Notes: generated from the sequence alone by a model not told the origin. A stretch of DNA of 64,000 nucleotides from Limnanthes douglasii subsp. nivea (GCA_036936605.1 JAUPFV010000005.1:54146742-54210741); one strand, 5' to 3'; shown: positions 1 through 11,158, counted from the stretch's first letter. Made by a program: numbers and translations.

Positions 1-2164
1 ATAAAACTTCTCTCAATATGATGAAACCACGAGCCTTGTGTTTCAATATTCTCGCTTGTGACTTATCCAGAGGCACAACACCATCGGAGAGATATTGTAT
101 GAGAGGAAACCTCCAGTCTTGAGGTTGTTTCACTTGTATTTCAAAAATCTCCTCTTTTTTACCCTTACAAAGTTGAATGGAGGGGATTTCAAGCACATGA
201 ATCCATGGGTATGACTCCGTATATGCTATGGTTGCCAGCGAGTCTGCTAGTTCATTTTCTGCCAGGGGAATGTGTTCATAGACAACACTTTTGAATTTAA
301 GCGCTTCATTTTTGAGGAGTAGATACTTCACTAGTTGCTCTTTCTTTGCCTCAGATTGGCCTTGGGCATGGTGGATAATTAGTTGGTAGTCGCTTAGCAG
401 CTTGACCCTCTTAGCCCCACAAATGTAGGCCAATTTTAACCCAGCTATAGCTGCTTCGTATTTGGACTCGTTATTAGATGCCCTGAAAGTAAAACAAATA
501 GCTTGGTACATTTTGTCTCCATATGGGGAAGTTAAGCATACCCTTGCACCACACCCCATTGTGCTAGATCCACCATCGGTTCGGACGACCCATACTTTTT
601 TTATCTTTTACACTAGTAGCTTGCTCTGAATCCCTATCGGAGTGGAATTCGACCAGAAAATTAGCCACAGCTTGGGCTTTGACTGCTGTTCGGGGAGCAA
701 AGTCTATGTCGAAGTCCCCCAACTCTACTGACCACTTAGTCATTCTGCTCGAAATGTCTGCTTTTTAAAGGACATTCTTTAAGGGAAAAGAAGTCCGGAC
801 GATGATGGGATGAGCCTGGAAATAAGGCCTCATCTTCCTGGCTGCTACCACCAAGGCCAATGCTAACTTTTCAAGTTTTAAGTAACGCTTCTCCGCATCT
901 ATCAAGCTTTTGCTGATGTAGTATACTGGATGGGGATGTCCACCAACCTCTCTTACCAGCACAGCACTGATGGCACAACTTGAAACTGCCAAATATACAA
1001 AGAGAGTCTCCCCATCGACTGGTTTGAACAAAGTTTTGGGGGAGGACAGGTGTTCTTGATCTCATTGAAAGCCTCATCGCACTGCGGGGTCCAATCAAAG
1101 CCCTTTGCACCCTTCAAAGTTTAAAAGAAAAGAGCACACCTGTCCGAATACCTTGAGATAAATCTGTTTAAGGCAGCTAACCTCCCCGTTAACCGCTGTA
1201 CTTCTTTGACGTTTCGAGGAGGTTCCATCTGGAAAAGAGCATTCAGCTGGTCCGGATCGGGCTGTATTCCATGCTCACTTATGATATAGCCTAGAAACTT
1301 CCCGGACTGCACTCCGAAGACACACTTTTCAGGGTTTAACTTTAAATTCACTTTCACCAAGTTGGCAAAAGTTTCTTGGAGATCGGACAAGTGCAACTGC
1401 TCATCCACACTTTTCACCACCATATCGTCAATGTAAACCTCCATATTTCTTCCAATTTGATCAGCAAATGCCTTGTTGACTAATCTCTGATAAGTAGCCC
1501 CAGCATTTTTCAAACAGAACGACATCACCTTGTAGCAATGAAGCCCTCTGTCGGTTACAAATGTGGTATGCTCTTGATCCTTAAGATCCACTTGAATCTG
1601 ATTGTATCCGGAGAAAGCATCCATAAAGGAAAGCAGCTTGTTTCCAGAGGTGGAGTCTACTAACTGATTGATCCGGGGGACCGGATACAAGTCTTTTGGG
1701 CAAGCTCTATTGAGGTATCTGAAGTCAATGCACATGCGCCACTTGCCATTCTTCTTTTTCACCAGGATAGGATTGGCAGTCCACAAAGGGTATTGAGACT
1801 CCTTGATGTGCCTCATCTTTGTGAGCCTGTCAACCTCTTGCACTATGACATCAGCCTTTTCTTTAGAAAAAGCTCTTCTTTTCTGAACCACTGGAGCTAC
1901 ATCTCTCCGGACGGATAGGTGGTGTGAAATTACTTCTGGTGAAACTCCAGTAACATCAGTATTGCACCAAGCAAAGACGTGCTGATGGTTCTTCAAAAAC
2001 TTTAACATTTGATCTTTCAAAACAGGGGGCATTTTAGACCCTATCTTGACACATTTTCCATCTTCCAGCCAGTGCGTTTCTACCTCTTCAACCGGTATCA
2101 ACACTACGGGGGTCTCTCTGGGGTCATCAATCTCACCCTCACCCCCAGAAAGGCCCTCAAACTG
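1..2164 (-). pseudogene. pol of element A (RT and RNase H), broken
   Basis: Continues in the gag-pro frame after the TAG. Reverse transcriptase is clear (KKNGKWRMCIDFRYLNRA; catalytic YIDDMV at about 1420-1440), followed by the RT-linked RNase H (YISKSLIDAEKRYLKLEKLA). Against element E there are two C-to-T nonsense changes (CAA to TAA at about 1121 and 765). There is a one-base loss near 1050 and a one-base gain in an A-run near 600. A second RNase H domain (about 600-230) follows in another frame, and sequence continues to the window edge just before integrase. It cannot make a full polymerase. Confidence 0.92.
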
Positions 2165-2167
2165 CTA
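2165..2167 (-). other. in-frame stop between gag-pro and pol, readthrough-like context
   Basis: The codons read CAA TAG CAG TTT GAG. The frame before and after the stop is the same, so suppression of this one stop would give a gag-pro-pol fusion. The context resembles the leaky UAG-CAR-YYA type. The stop is at the same position in C (TAG) and E (TAA). Function inferred. Confidence 0.55.
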
Positions 2168-4507
2168 TTGTTCATCAATACGGACTGCCCCCAGCGTTCG
2201 AGGAGCCAAGGCAGTGGCATAACATTCCCTTGCAATCTTTTGGCTGCTCCGGACAACTCCAACCTGCCCCTGAACAACATACTTCAAACACTGATGGACT
2301 GTTGAAGCCACTGCATGCATCCTAGAGAGCCAAAACCTCCCTAGAATAGCATTATAGCAAGTGGGACAATCCACCACAATAAAGAGTATTCTGACCATTT
2401 TCTTGAAAGGGCCCTTGCCCAATAACACCTCTTCTTCGAACTCCCCGATCACATCTGCTGAGCTGCCTGTGAAGCCCATGATTGACCTGTCCGAATTCTG
2501 AATTACAGCTGGATTTTTCATTTTCTTATAAGTGGTTAGGAAAAGGATATTGGTTGAGCTTCCAGTATCCACCAAGATTCGTCGTATGTCATTGCCCCCT
2601 ATAGATGCTCCTATGACAACAGCATCCTCATGAGGGCCAACAATGTTTCTTAAATCATCCTCATCAAACACAATGAAGGGAAATGAGTTTGGTGACTGGT
2701 AAGATGTCATGCCTCCTTCTAGCTGGGAGGCCAAGGTATGAACATGCCTCTTCCTCCAAGAAGCAGTAGGAGCTGTCATAGTGTCCCCTCCGAAAATTGT
2801 AAGCGACTCGAAAAACTTAATGAGCCCGGAGACCGACCTAGAACATTCTTCTATAGTACCCACTCTGTTCCGAGTTGGATCAGGATCCAAGTATTCAGAT
2901 TCCACATCAAATCTTTCAACTATTACCATGGCTCCCTCCGGAGCACCATTACTCGGACCAACCCGGTGAGTGTTATCAGGCCTGTTGCCTCCTCTTCTTT
3001 TAACGTAAGCTCCCAACTTCCCCCTTTCAATCAAGTTTTGAACTTCTTGCTTCAAAGCTATGCAATCATCAGTGGTATGACCAATATCATTGTGATATTG
3101 GCAAAAAGAGTTGTTGCGATGCTCTCTGGGAGACTGCAATGTTGCCGGTCTCCGGTAATGCACCTCATCTTTTGTTTTATCAAAGATAGTGGCCACACTT
3201 TCTTTTAACTCAGCGAACCACTCCGGTTGGACCCATGGCCCTCTCTTGTTTCTGGATTGTTGACTTTGAGCTGGAGCAGCTGGCTGAGACTGAGCTTTTG
3301 CCCTACCATGCCCCTGTCCGGTTTCTCTTGTTTTGTTCCCGAACTGATTCTGATTTGGAGTTGGTGTCACTGGGGTGGATCTCACCTGCCTGTGCACCCT
3401 GGTTTTCTTCGTTTCATCGACGTTTATTTGTTTGCCAACCTGATTCAACAATCCTCCCCAGGTCATGGCCTTCTTCCTGGTTACTGAATCAGCTAGATTA
3501 CCTCGATTCAAACCTTGCCTTAGGGATGCTATTGCCACCTGTTCGAAGCAATCAGCCAACCCATTCTTGGTGTTCACAAAACGACTTATATATTCTTTCA
3601 AAGATTCATTTGGTTCCTGGGCACAATGGATTATGGTGTCTCCATTGCCCTTCAGCTCTTTACTCCCTACGAACTGCCTTCGAAAGGCCACCCAAAACGT
3701 ATCGAAATATTTAATACAACCCTGAGGCAGGCTGTTGTACCATTTATGAGCACTCCTCGTAAATGGTTGGGAGAATGCCCTACAAAGTAGTTTATCATCG
3801 TCATCAAAGTTCATCATGAAGTTCTTGAATTGCTCCAGATGGTTATCCGGATCAGTACTGCCATCGTACTTTTCTATTTTGGTGCTGTCAAACCTCTTGG
3901 GGAGGTTTCCGGACAGAATTTTAGAAGACAGTGGAGATTGCCTCCAATTCCTTCCACGACTGAACACAATATCCTCATTGGGAGTTGCAAAGATACCTGG
4001 CTCATCATGGAAAGCAAAGGGATCCATCAGCATCTTGTCCGCATGCCTCCGGTGGTGAGATGATCCCTTGCCAATATGCCTTTTCATTCTTCCATGTGTG
4101 TCTCTTTTTCTTGAATATTTCTTAACCTGCTTTTGTTTTTTCCTGGTTCGACCCTCATCGCTGCTAGAGGACAAGGATTTTTCATTTCCCTCACTGTCCG
4201 AAGAGCTACCTGAAGATTCTGAGCTCGAGTCAGAACTCTCCACAGGCTTGGACCGGTGAGATTTTTTGGAACTAGCATGAGTCTTTTTGGTGCTCACATG
4301 AGTTTTGGAAGCCTCATGCTCTCTGGGGTTATCGGTGTGATGAGCAACTGATGCTTTGGATTTTTCTTTCACGCCCATCTTGGCATTTTCTTCCCTTAGA
4401 GCTTCTATTTCACACTTTAGCCTGTCACGCTCTTCGATAGTGTATTCATCGTTCTCTGCCACCACTTCGAGTAAATCCGGTGGTAGCTCTGGATTATCCG
4501 GATTCAT
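2165..4507 (-). CDS. gag-protease polyprotein of element A (intact, 780 aa)
   Basis: Unbroken ORF starting at ATG (MNPDNPELPP); the gag of E and C starts at the same ATG. The N-terminal part has a short coiled-coil-like stretch (EERDRLKCEIEALREE), then a Ser/acid/Lys-rich low-complexity region. The retrotransposon gag domain lies at roughly residues 200-330 (for example KWYNSLPQG, FVGSKELKGNGD). A zinc knuckle of the CX2HX4HX4C type (CQYHNDIGHTTDDC) is near residue 466. The aspartic protease active site VDTGSS is near residue 644. Gag forms the particle and protease cleaves the polyprotein. The ORF ends at a TAG that is in frame with pol. It is the only unbroken gag-pro in the window. Confidence 0.92.
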   Translation of the reverse strand: MNPDNPELPPDLLEVVAENDEYTIEERDRLKCEIEALREENAKMGVKEKSKASVAHHTDNPREHEASKTHVSTKKTHASSKKSHRSKPVESSDSSSESSGSSSDSEGNEKSLSSSSDEGRTRKKQKQVKKYSRKRDTHGRMKRHIGKGSSHHRRHADKMLMDPFAFHDEPGIFATPNEDIVFSRGRNWRQSPLSSKILSGNLPKRFDSTKIEKYDGSTDPDNHLEQFKNFMMNFDDDDKLLCRAFSQPFTRSAHKWYNSLPQGCIKYFDTFWVAFRRQFVGSKELKGNGDTIIHCAQEPNESLKEYISRFVNTKNGLADCFEQVAIASLRQGLNRGNLADSVTRKKAMTWGGLLNQVGKQINVDETKKTRVHRQVRSTPVTPTPNQNQFGNKTRETGQGHGRAKAQSQPAAPAQSQQSRNKRGPWVQPEWFAELKESVATIFDKTKDEVHYRRPATLQSPREHRNNSFCQYHNDIGHTTDDCIALKQEVQNLIERGKLGAYVKRRGGNRPDNTHRVGPSNGAPEGAMVIVERFDVESEYLDPDPTRNRVGTIEECSRSVSGLIKFFESLTIFGGDTMTAPTASWRKRHVHTLASQLEGGMTSYQSPNSFPFIVFDEDDLRNIVGPHEDAVVIGASIGGNDIRRILVDTGSSTNILFLTTYKKMKNPAVIQNSDRSIMGFTGSSADVIGEFEEEVLLGKGPFKKMVRILFIVVDCPTCYNAILGRFWLSRMHAVASTVHQCLKYVVQGQVGVVRSSQKIARECYATALAPRTLGAVRIDEQ

Positions 4508-4559
4508 TCGGACATATTTCTTTTAGCTGGTTTTGAATGCTTGATTCAGGTACCTCTCT

Positions 4560-4577
4560 CTCCCACTGTGGTCGCCA
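4560..4577 (-). other. primer binding site of element A
   Basis: TGGCGACCACAGTGGGAG begins three bases inside the LTR edge on the minus strand. The same motif follows the LTRs of B, C and E. A tRNA ending ...GTGGTCGCCA would pair with it. Which tRNA that is cannot be settled from the sequence. Confidence 0.75.
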
Positions 4578-4580
4578 ATT

Positions 4581-5035
4581 TGGTATGGATAATAATCGCC
4601 TGAGGGTAGGCTGGTAATTTCAGTTGGTGTTTTATGGTGGTATGTGGGTGTTTAAGTGGTGGTGTGTGGATGTTTTAGATGTTTAGAGAGTAGAGAGATA
4701 ATTAAGCAGCTTGGTAGCAGTAAATTTTCATTACCCATGGTTAATGCGGGTGGTTGGGTATTTATAGTGTGATGTTTGGGCCCTTATGGGCTTTCGGGTC
4801 ATGTTTAATGGACCCGGGTCATGTTCAAAGACCCATGAGCTCTAAGTAGGAGAGGAAGTAGCGTAGTCAAGAAGTGTTTAGGTTTTTTAGTACTTTTGTC
4901 ATAGTTCGGACAGTCCTATGGTCATAGTGTTCGAAGTGATCTGTCTGGTCCATGTGATCTGTCTGATCTGTCCGGTCCGGAGGCTTTGGACTAATCTGTC
5001 CCTGTCCGGGGAGCATGCTGAATTCGGACTCATCA
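4581..5035 (-). repeat. 5' LTR of element A (type I LTR)
   Basis: 455 bp, starting TGATGAGTCC and ending ATCCATACCA on the minus strand (TG...CA). It matches the LTR of element E. A TATA box (TATAAATA) lies at about 4759-4766. The upstream U3 part carries repeated GGACAGATC-like words around 4936-4990. The inner end is followed after AAT by the PBS. Confidence 0.93.
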
Positions 5036-6594
5036 ATTTGGACCAGCCCGATGAGCACTATCAGGCCTATTTCCACCTCTTCTTTTAACATATGCTCCCA
5101 ACTTGCCTCTTTCAATCAAGTTCTTCACTTCTTGTTTCAATGCAATACAATCTTCAGTGGTATGACCAGTATCATGGTGATACTGGCAAAAACAATTATT
5201 ACAACTCTCCCTAGGAGACTGTAATGCAGCCGGCCTTCTCTAGTGTACTTCGTTTTTTGTTTTGTCATAAATGGTGGCTACATTTTCTTTCAACTCAGCA
5301 AACCACTCCGGTTGAACCTAAGGCCCTCGTTTATTTCTAGATTGTTGACTCTGGGCTGGTGCAGCTGGCTGAGACTGACCTTTGGCTCTGTTATGACCCT
5401 GCCCGGCTTCCCTAGCCTTGTTTCCGACTGGTTTTGGTTTGGATTTGGTGCAGCCGGAGCAGACCTCACCTGCATGTGCACCCTAGTTTTCTTTGTTTCA
5501 TCTACATTAATCTGTTTACCGACCTGATTCAGCAAACCTCCCCATGTCATGGCCTTCTTCCTGGTCACTGAATCAGTCAAGTTTATGGGGTTCAAACCTT
5601 GTCTCAAAGAGGCTATTGCTACTTGTTCAAAGCAATCAGCTAATCCATTCTTAGTATTTACAAAGCGACTTATGTATTCTTTTAAAGATTCGTTTGGTTC
5701 TTGGGCACAATGAATAATCGTGTCTCCATTTCCCTTCAGTTCCTTACTTCCAACAAACTCCCTCCGAAAAGCTACCCAAAAAGTGTGAAAATTCCTGATA
5801 CATCCCTGTGGTAAGCTATTATACCATTTCAGAGCACTCCCCGTAAAATATTGGGAGAATTCCCTACAAAATAATTTGTCGTCATCGTCAAAATTCATCA
5901 TAAATTTTTTGAATTGTTCTAGGTGATTATCCGGGTCTTTGCTACCATCATATTTTTTCATTTTCGTACTGTCGAACTTCTTAGGAAGATTTCCGGACAA
6001 TATTTTGGAGGACAATGGAGATTGTCTCCAATTTCGACCACGACTGAAAACCATATTTTTGTAAGGAGTTGCAAAGATACCTCGTTCATCATGGAAGGCA
6101 AAAGGATCCATCACCATCTGATCTACGTGTCTCCGGCTATGAGACGATCCTTTGCCTATATGTCTCTTTAACCTTCCATGCCTATCCCTTTTTCTTGAGT
6201 ACTTTTTGACTAACTTTTGTTTCTTTTTAGAACGACCCTCATCACTGCTGGATGACAAGGACTCTTCAACTCCATCTTCACCTGAGGAGCTACTGGAAGA
6301 TTCTGAGTCTGAATTAGAGCTTTCCACCGGTTTGGACCGGTGAGACTTTTTTGAGCTAGCATGAGTCTTTTTCACACTTACATGAGTTTTTAAGGGCTCA
6401 TGCTCTCTTGGATTTTCAGTATGATGAGCTACCGACGCCTTGGACTTCTCTTTTTTTCCCATCTCCGCCCTCTTGGCGGCCCTCAGAGCTTCTATTTCAA
6501 CTTTTAACCTATCTCGCTCCTCAATAGTATATTCATCATTTTCACCCACCACTTCTGCCAAAGCTGGTGGTATTTCATGCACGTCCGGATTCAT
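5036..6594 (-). pseudogene. gag of element B, frameshifted and interrupted
   Basis: Starts at ATG 6594 (MNPDVHEIPP), aligned with the A, C and E starts. The coiled-coil, Ser-rich region and gag domain (KWYNSLPQG, FVGSKELKGNGD) are readable to about residue 390. A one-base loss near 5433 shifts the frame, and a Trp codon has become TAG near 5319. The zinc knuckle region lies at about 5140-5200. Coding sequence stops at 5036, where element A is inserted. Nonfunctional. Confidence 0.92.
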
Positions 6595-6666
6595 CCGAAC
6601 TGGTTTTTCCTTATGGTTTTGAATGCTAGATTCGGGCACCTTCTTCTCCCATTGTGGTCGCCAATT

Positions 6667-7041
6667 TGGTGAGGTTTATTTTTGGTTGAGGGTAATTTTT
6701 TCCAGAGTTTTGTGGTTTTTCAAAGGTATTTAATGTTTGGATGGATTGTAGTGAGAGATTAGAGCTGCCTGGTTGTATTTAATTTTCATTACCGTCATTA
6801 AATGAAAGTGGTTGGGTATTTATACCCTTAATTGTGGGCCACATGGGCTTTCGGGTTGACTTATGGATTTGGGTCGAGTTCAAAGACCAATTAGCTTTAA
6901 GAAGGTAGGTAATTAGCTTAGTCATGAAGTGATTAAGTTTTTAGTACATTAGTTTAGTTCGGATGGTTCAGTTGGTGGATGTTGTCCGAATTGCCCCTAT
7001 CCGGTTCTCATAAAGAATGGAAATAAATTCCGGACTCATCA
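6667..7041 (-). repeat. 5' LTR of element B (type II LTR)
   Basis: 375 bp on the minus strand, starting TGATGAGTCC and ending AAACCTCACCA. TATA box (TATAAATA) at 6817-6824. It is shorter than the C LTRs (422-423 bp). The PBS TGGCGACCAC follows at about 6663. Confidence 0.92.
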
Positions 7042-7069
7042 GATATACTTGGATTTACCTTGTGAAACA

Positions 7070-9880
7070 GAGATTAGATTTCTTTACAATTTACAGCGAA
7101 TTCCGGGAACTTGTTTAGACTCAACATTATGTTGTAATAAAATGCTTCAGGTGTGATTTAGGGGTGAATATACATCCAATAATTTCGCTCAGTTACTTGC
7201 ATCCGATGGTACCGTGCATTAGTCTTCTTGCACTTACACCCCTCAGCAGAATGGTGTTGTACAAAGAAAACATCGTCACCTTATTCAGACTGCTCGTTTT
7301 TTACTTTTATCTAGTGTGTTCCGACTAATATTTGGGGAGAAGCAATTCACATTGTTGTATATGTGATTAATCGAATTCCCACTACTAATAATGCATGGAT
7401 ATCTCCCTTTCAGAAGTTATATGTGATGAGTCCGGATTTTGTCACCACTCTTTATGAGAACCGAACAGGGGCAATTCGGACAACATCCACATAATCGGAC
7501 AGGGACAATTCGGACAACTTCCACTTACTGAACTGTTCGGACTGAACTAAAGTATTAAAAACTTAATAACTTCATGACTAAGCTAATTACTTGCTTACTT
7601 AAACTAATGGGACTTTAAATTCGACCCGAATCCATTAGCACAACCCGAAAGCCCATGTGGCCCAAGGATAAGGGTATAAATACCCAACCACCTTCATTAA
7701 ATGAGGGTAATGAAAATTAAATACAACCAGACATCTCAATTCTCCCTCTACACTCTATCTGAACATTAAATACCTTTGAAATATCACAAAACTCTAGACA
7801 AAATTACCCTCAAACGAAAATAAACCACATCAATATGGACAACTTCCAGATTATTCTTCCTTACGAGTGTTTGGATATACACTGTTCGTCCTTCGCCCTC
7901 ATGTAGAACGCAACAAATTGAGCCATATATTTGTAATATATGTTTTCCTAGGTTATGGTGTTAGAGAGAAAGATGATCGTTGTTTTGATCCCACTAGTTA
8001 GAAACTTTATGTCTTTAGACATGTTACTTTTCTCTAGTATATCCCGTTTTATTCGATTCCGGCGAAATCACATGATATAACAAGTACCAAACTTCAGACA
8101 ATTGATCCTTTTAAAAATAATAGTGAAATACCCATTGATATTGATGTGCCAGATCCTGAGACATCGACTATAGCTGATACTAATTCTGTTTCATCAAGGC
8201 CTAATTCAGCTTCTTCTTTTAGTGAACCACCATCTCCACCCCTCAGTATATCTACTCGTACAAGTAAGTCTACCAAACTACTAGATTTTGCATATTATTC
8301 TTACTTAGCTCCTTCCTCCTCTTTCATAGCAAACTTACATGATTTATATGAACCTCATTCGTTTAAAGAAGTTGTTTCTGATCCTCGTTGGCAAAATGCA
8401 ATAGTCGAAGAGCTTACCGCTCTTTATCATACTCATACATGTGATATAGTTAAACCTCCCTCCGGTAAGCATATAATTGTCTCTTGATGGGTTTTTAAAA
8501 TTAAAACAAAGTTTGATGGGTCTGTTGAAAGATATAAAGCTCGTCTTGTAGCAAAAAGGTATTCATAAAAGTATGGTATGGATTATGATGAGACATTTTC
8601 CCCATTGGTAAAAATGACAACAGTTCGTATTACTATTGCGGTTGTATCCGTTCACCAGTGGAAGATCTTCCAACTAGATGTCAAAAGTGAATTTTTGAAT
8701 GGTGATCTTCATGATGAGGTTTACATGACTCCTCCTCCAGGTGGTACTCACAAACCAGGTGAATTTTTTCGACTTAGGAAAGCTTTATATGGTCTCAAAC
8801 GAGCTCCTCGTGCTTGGTTTGAAACATTCTCTACGGTTATTACTTCACTTGGTTTTTTTTACTAGTAATCATGATTCAGCTTTGTTTATTAGGTGTACGA
8901 GTGCAAGAAGAATTATTTTATCTCTATATGTAGATGATATGATCATTACAGGTGATGATATTGATGGTATTGAATCACTAAAATATGATTTGGCTCAGCG
9001 CTTTGCGATGAAGGACTTGAGACTATTGTGTTATTTTTTAGGTATTGAGGTGACTCACTCTCCAAAAGGTTATATTATCTCTCAAAGAAAATATATATTT
9101 GATTCATTTGAGCAGGCGCAACTTTCTGATAACAGGATGGTAGATACCCCTCTTGAAATCAATGCTCGGTATTCTCCGACTGATGGTGTTCCTTTGCCAG
9201 ACCCAACTTTATATCGAACTCTCATAGGGAGCTTGGTTTATCTTACAATTACTTGACCATATATAGCTTATGTTGTGCATGTGGTTAGTCAGTTTCTTAC
9301 TGCTCCTACATCATTTCATTGGGGAGCTGTTCTTCGTATATTGAGATATCTTCGTGGCACTCAGTTCCAGAGCCTTTTGTTTCCTTCGACCTCTTCACTT
9401 GAACTGCGTGCTTATAAAGATGCTGATTGGGATAGTGATCCTCATGACCGAAAATCTACTACGGGTTTCTGTATTTTCCTTGAAGATTCATTAATCTCAT
9501 GGAAAAGTAAGAAACAAGATGTTGTCTCTAAATCGTCTACTGAAGCTGAGTACCGTGCTATGGTTGTGACCACTTGTGAGATTTTTTTGTTACGATGGCT
9601 TCTTACAGATATGGGTGTTAATGTTACTAAACTTACTTCCTTGCATTGTGATAACCAAAGTAACAGGCAGATAGCAAAGAATTCTATTTTTCATGCGAGG
9701 ACGAAGTACATTGAAATAGATTGTCATTTCACTCGGCATCATCTTCAGATTGGTACTATCTCGCTTCCATATGTTCCATCAGCTTTGCAGGTTGTTGATA
9801 CTTTCACAAAGGCCCAGTCAACATCGCGGTTTCATTTTCTTTGTGACAAACTCTCAATGCTTATTACTGTTGCATTGTGA
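7070..9880 (+). pseudogene. copia pol (integrase C-part, RT, RNase H), broken
   Basis: Integrase end is readable around 7200-7420 (YTPQQNGVVQRKHRHLIQTA) and resumes at 7838 after the solo LTR (PDYSSLRVFGYTLFVLRPH). RT begins near 8340 (FKEVVSDPRWQNAIVEEL), with the catalytic [13 protein letters not shown] near 8920-8960. RNase H carries STTGFCIFL and KSSTEAEYRA near 9450-9560. Breaks: CGA-to-TGA-like stop near 8485, CAA-to-TAA near 8565, a frameshift in a T-run near 8856, and a TGA near 9254. Order IN-RT-RH is diagnostic of copia. Confidence 0.93.
7424..7832 (+). repeat. solo LTR (type II) inside copia integrase
   Basis: 409 bp, TGATGAGTCC...AACCACATCA, same family as the LTRs of C. It is flanked by a perfect 5-bp duplication ATATG (7419-7423 and 7833-7837). 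No internal sequence is present, so the parent element was removed by LTR-LTR recombination. Removing one LTR plus one ATATG restores the copia reading frame. Confidence 0.95.
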
Positions 9881-9884
9881 GTTT

Positions 9885-9893
9885 GAGAGAGGG
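9885..9893 (+). other. polypurine tract of the copia element
   Basis: GAGAGAGGG directly before the 3' LTR, just after the RNase H stop codon. Confidence 0.8.
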
Positions 9894-10031
9894 TGTTAGA
9901 GATATAAGGGCTCAAGCCCATTAGCCTTTCATTTTATCCATAAATATAAGTCTATGTTCAATATGATACATACGTTTTCTAAATACAAATTCCTAGTCGT
10001 TCTCGTCTTTCTTTGTTTATCTTTTTCTACA
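9894..10031 (+). repeat. 3' LTR of the copia element (short)
   Basis: About 138 bp from TGTTAGAGATATAAGGG to ...TTTTTCTACA. The start is fixed by the polypurine tract; the end is chosen at the CA before R1 sequence resumes. The partner LTR is outside the window, so the right edge is not confirmed. Confidence 0.7.
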
Positions 10032-10735
10032 ATACTAACTAAGGTATCCACAACCACGATTTCATCATTGATTTAAATTTTCGTAAGGTTAAAATGAAGA
10101 AAAAACAAGCTTACAGTTTGTTATCGTAAATTTATTTATTGGATTTAGAAATGAAGTAGAGACCTTTATTGTCATTAAAAAAAATTGATATATGATATAG
10201 ATTTTCTATCCATCTTAAAGTTGATATCAATCTATTATTGAAGGAGTAGAATACAAATGGAGTAGAATACACTCTAAAAAAACACGATGAAATGTAGACA
10301 TTAAAGAAAAAAAAAAGAGAAAATTATTTTATGAATGGTGGAATTTTAAATCTTATTGAGACAAAGATTTATGGTTTTATTATATAGAAGCTTTTATACT
10401 ATGTAATTGTATTATTTAATAACGATATGTCTAGGATACGTTTTTTTAAGTTTTCTAATCTTGCCATGATACATTTTGAATTGTTCTTCCCAATAATGAT
10501 TTTGAAATGTTTTGAACATGACGTATTTTTTGTTTTTCTTAATTTTGAATTGTTTTTAGCATTGTAAATTTAATTTTTCTTAGCTGAATATTTTTTTACA
10601 ATTTTTTTTCTTCTATAAGCTTTATTAAAATTATAATTTTTTACTTTTTACTCGATACAAACAAATTTTGAATGTTTCTTAAAAAGATAAATTTTAATCA
10701 TTTTTTTTGTTTTAAAAAGGTAAGTCACAAATAAC
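10032..10735 (+). repeat. AT-rich dispersed repeat, copy R1, left part
   Basis: Noncoding, very AT-rich. It shares ordered blocks with R2 and R3: the block around 10140 (GGATTTAGAAATGAAG) recurs near 45200 and in altered form near 39995. The GGTAAGTCAC block at 10719 recurs at 45665. It is interrupted by element C after ATAAC at 10731-10735. No gene seen. Confidence 0.75.
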
Positions 10736-11158
10736 TGATGAGTCCGGATTTTGTCACCACTCTTTGTGAGAACCGGACAGGGGCAATGCGGACATTATCC
10801 ATCTAACCGGACAGGGACGATTCACACAACCTCTACTTACTAAACTGTCCGAACAGAACTAAAGTATTAAAAACATAATCACTTCATGACTAAACTAATT
10901 ACTTGTTTACTTAAAAGCTAGTGGGTCTTTAAACTCGACCTGAATCCATAAAACACAACCCCGGAAGCCCATATGGCCCAAAAGATAAAGGGTATAAATA
11001 CCCAACCACCTACATTAAATGAGGGTAATGAAAATTAAATACAACCAAGCAGCTCAATTCTCCCTCTACATTCGATCCAAACATTAAATACTCTCAAAAT
11101 TCCACAAAACTCTAGACAAAATTATAAAATTACCCTCAAACAAAAATAAACCACATCA
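10736..11158 (+). repeat. 5' LTR of element C (type II)
   Basis: 423 bp, TGATGAGTCC...AACCACATCA. U3 carries a degenerate direct repeat of about 33 bp (starting near 10773 and 10807), each copy opening with CCGGACAGGG. TATA box at 10994-11001. Confidence 0.95.
10994..11001 (+). promoter_or_regulatory. TATA box of the C 5' LTR
   Basis: TATAAATA set inside GGGTAT-AA-ATACCC. The same box occurs in the LTRs of B, C, E and the solo copy. It would direct the element's genomic transcript. Confidence 0.7.

Larger units (their letters stand above)
1..5035 (-). mobile_element. Ty3/gypsy element A (Tat-like), truncated by window edge
   Basis: Minus-strand LTR retrotransposon. Read from 5035 downwards it has a 5' LTR, a PBS, gag-protease, an in-frame stop, then reverse transcriptase and RNase H. 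The window edge cuts it between RNase H and integrase. It matches element E throughout at high identity, and E serves here as the reference for breaks. Its outer LTR edge lies inside the gag of element B, so A inserted into B. The 5 bases just outside are ATTTG; the other copy of the target duplication is outside the window. Sure of the class; lineage inferred from the second RNase H-like domain and the antisense ORF seen in E. Confidence 0.95.
5036..7041 (-). mobile_element. Ty3/gypsy element B, 5' part, interrupted by A
   Basis: Minus-strand relative of A, C and E. Its 5' LTR, PBS and gag up to the zinc knuckle are present; the rest lies beyond element A, left of the window. The outer LTR edge abuts copia integrase sequence, so B inserted into the copia element; the adjacent 5 bases are GATAT. 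Its LTR is type II, like C and the solo LTR, whereas A inside it has type I. Confidence 0.92.
7042..10031 (+). mobile_element. Ty1/copia element, 3' part
   Basis: Plus strand: the end of integrase, RT, RNase H, a polypurine tract and a short 3' LTR. The 5' part is to the left of element B, outside the window. Integrase coding is cleanly split by a solo LTR at 7424-7832. Beyond 10031 the flank is AT-rich repeat R1. Confidence 0.93.
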
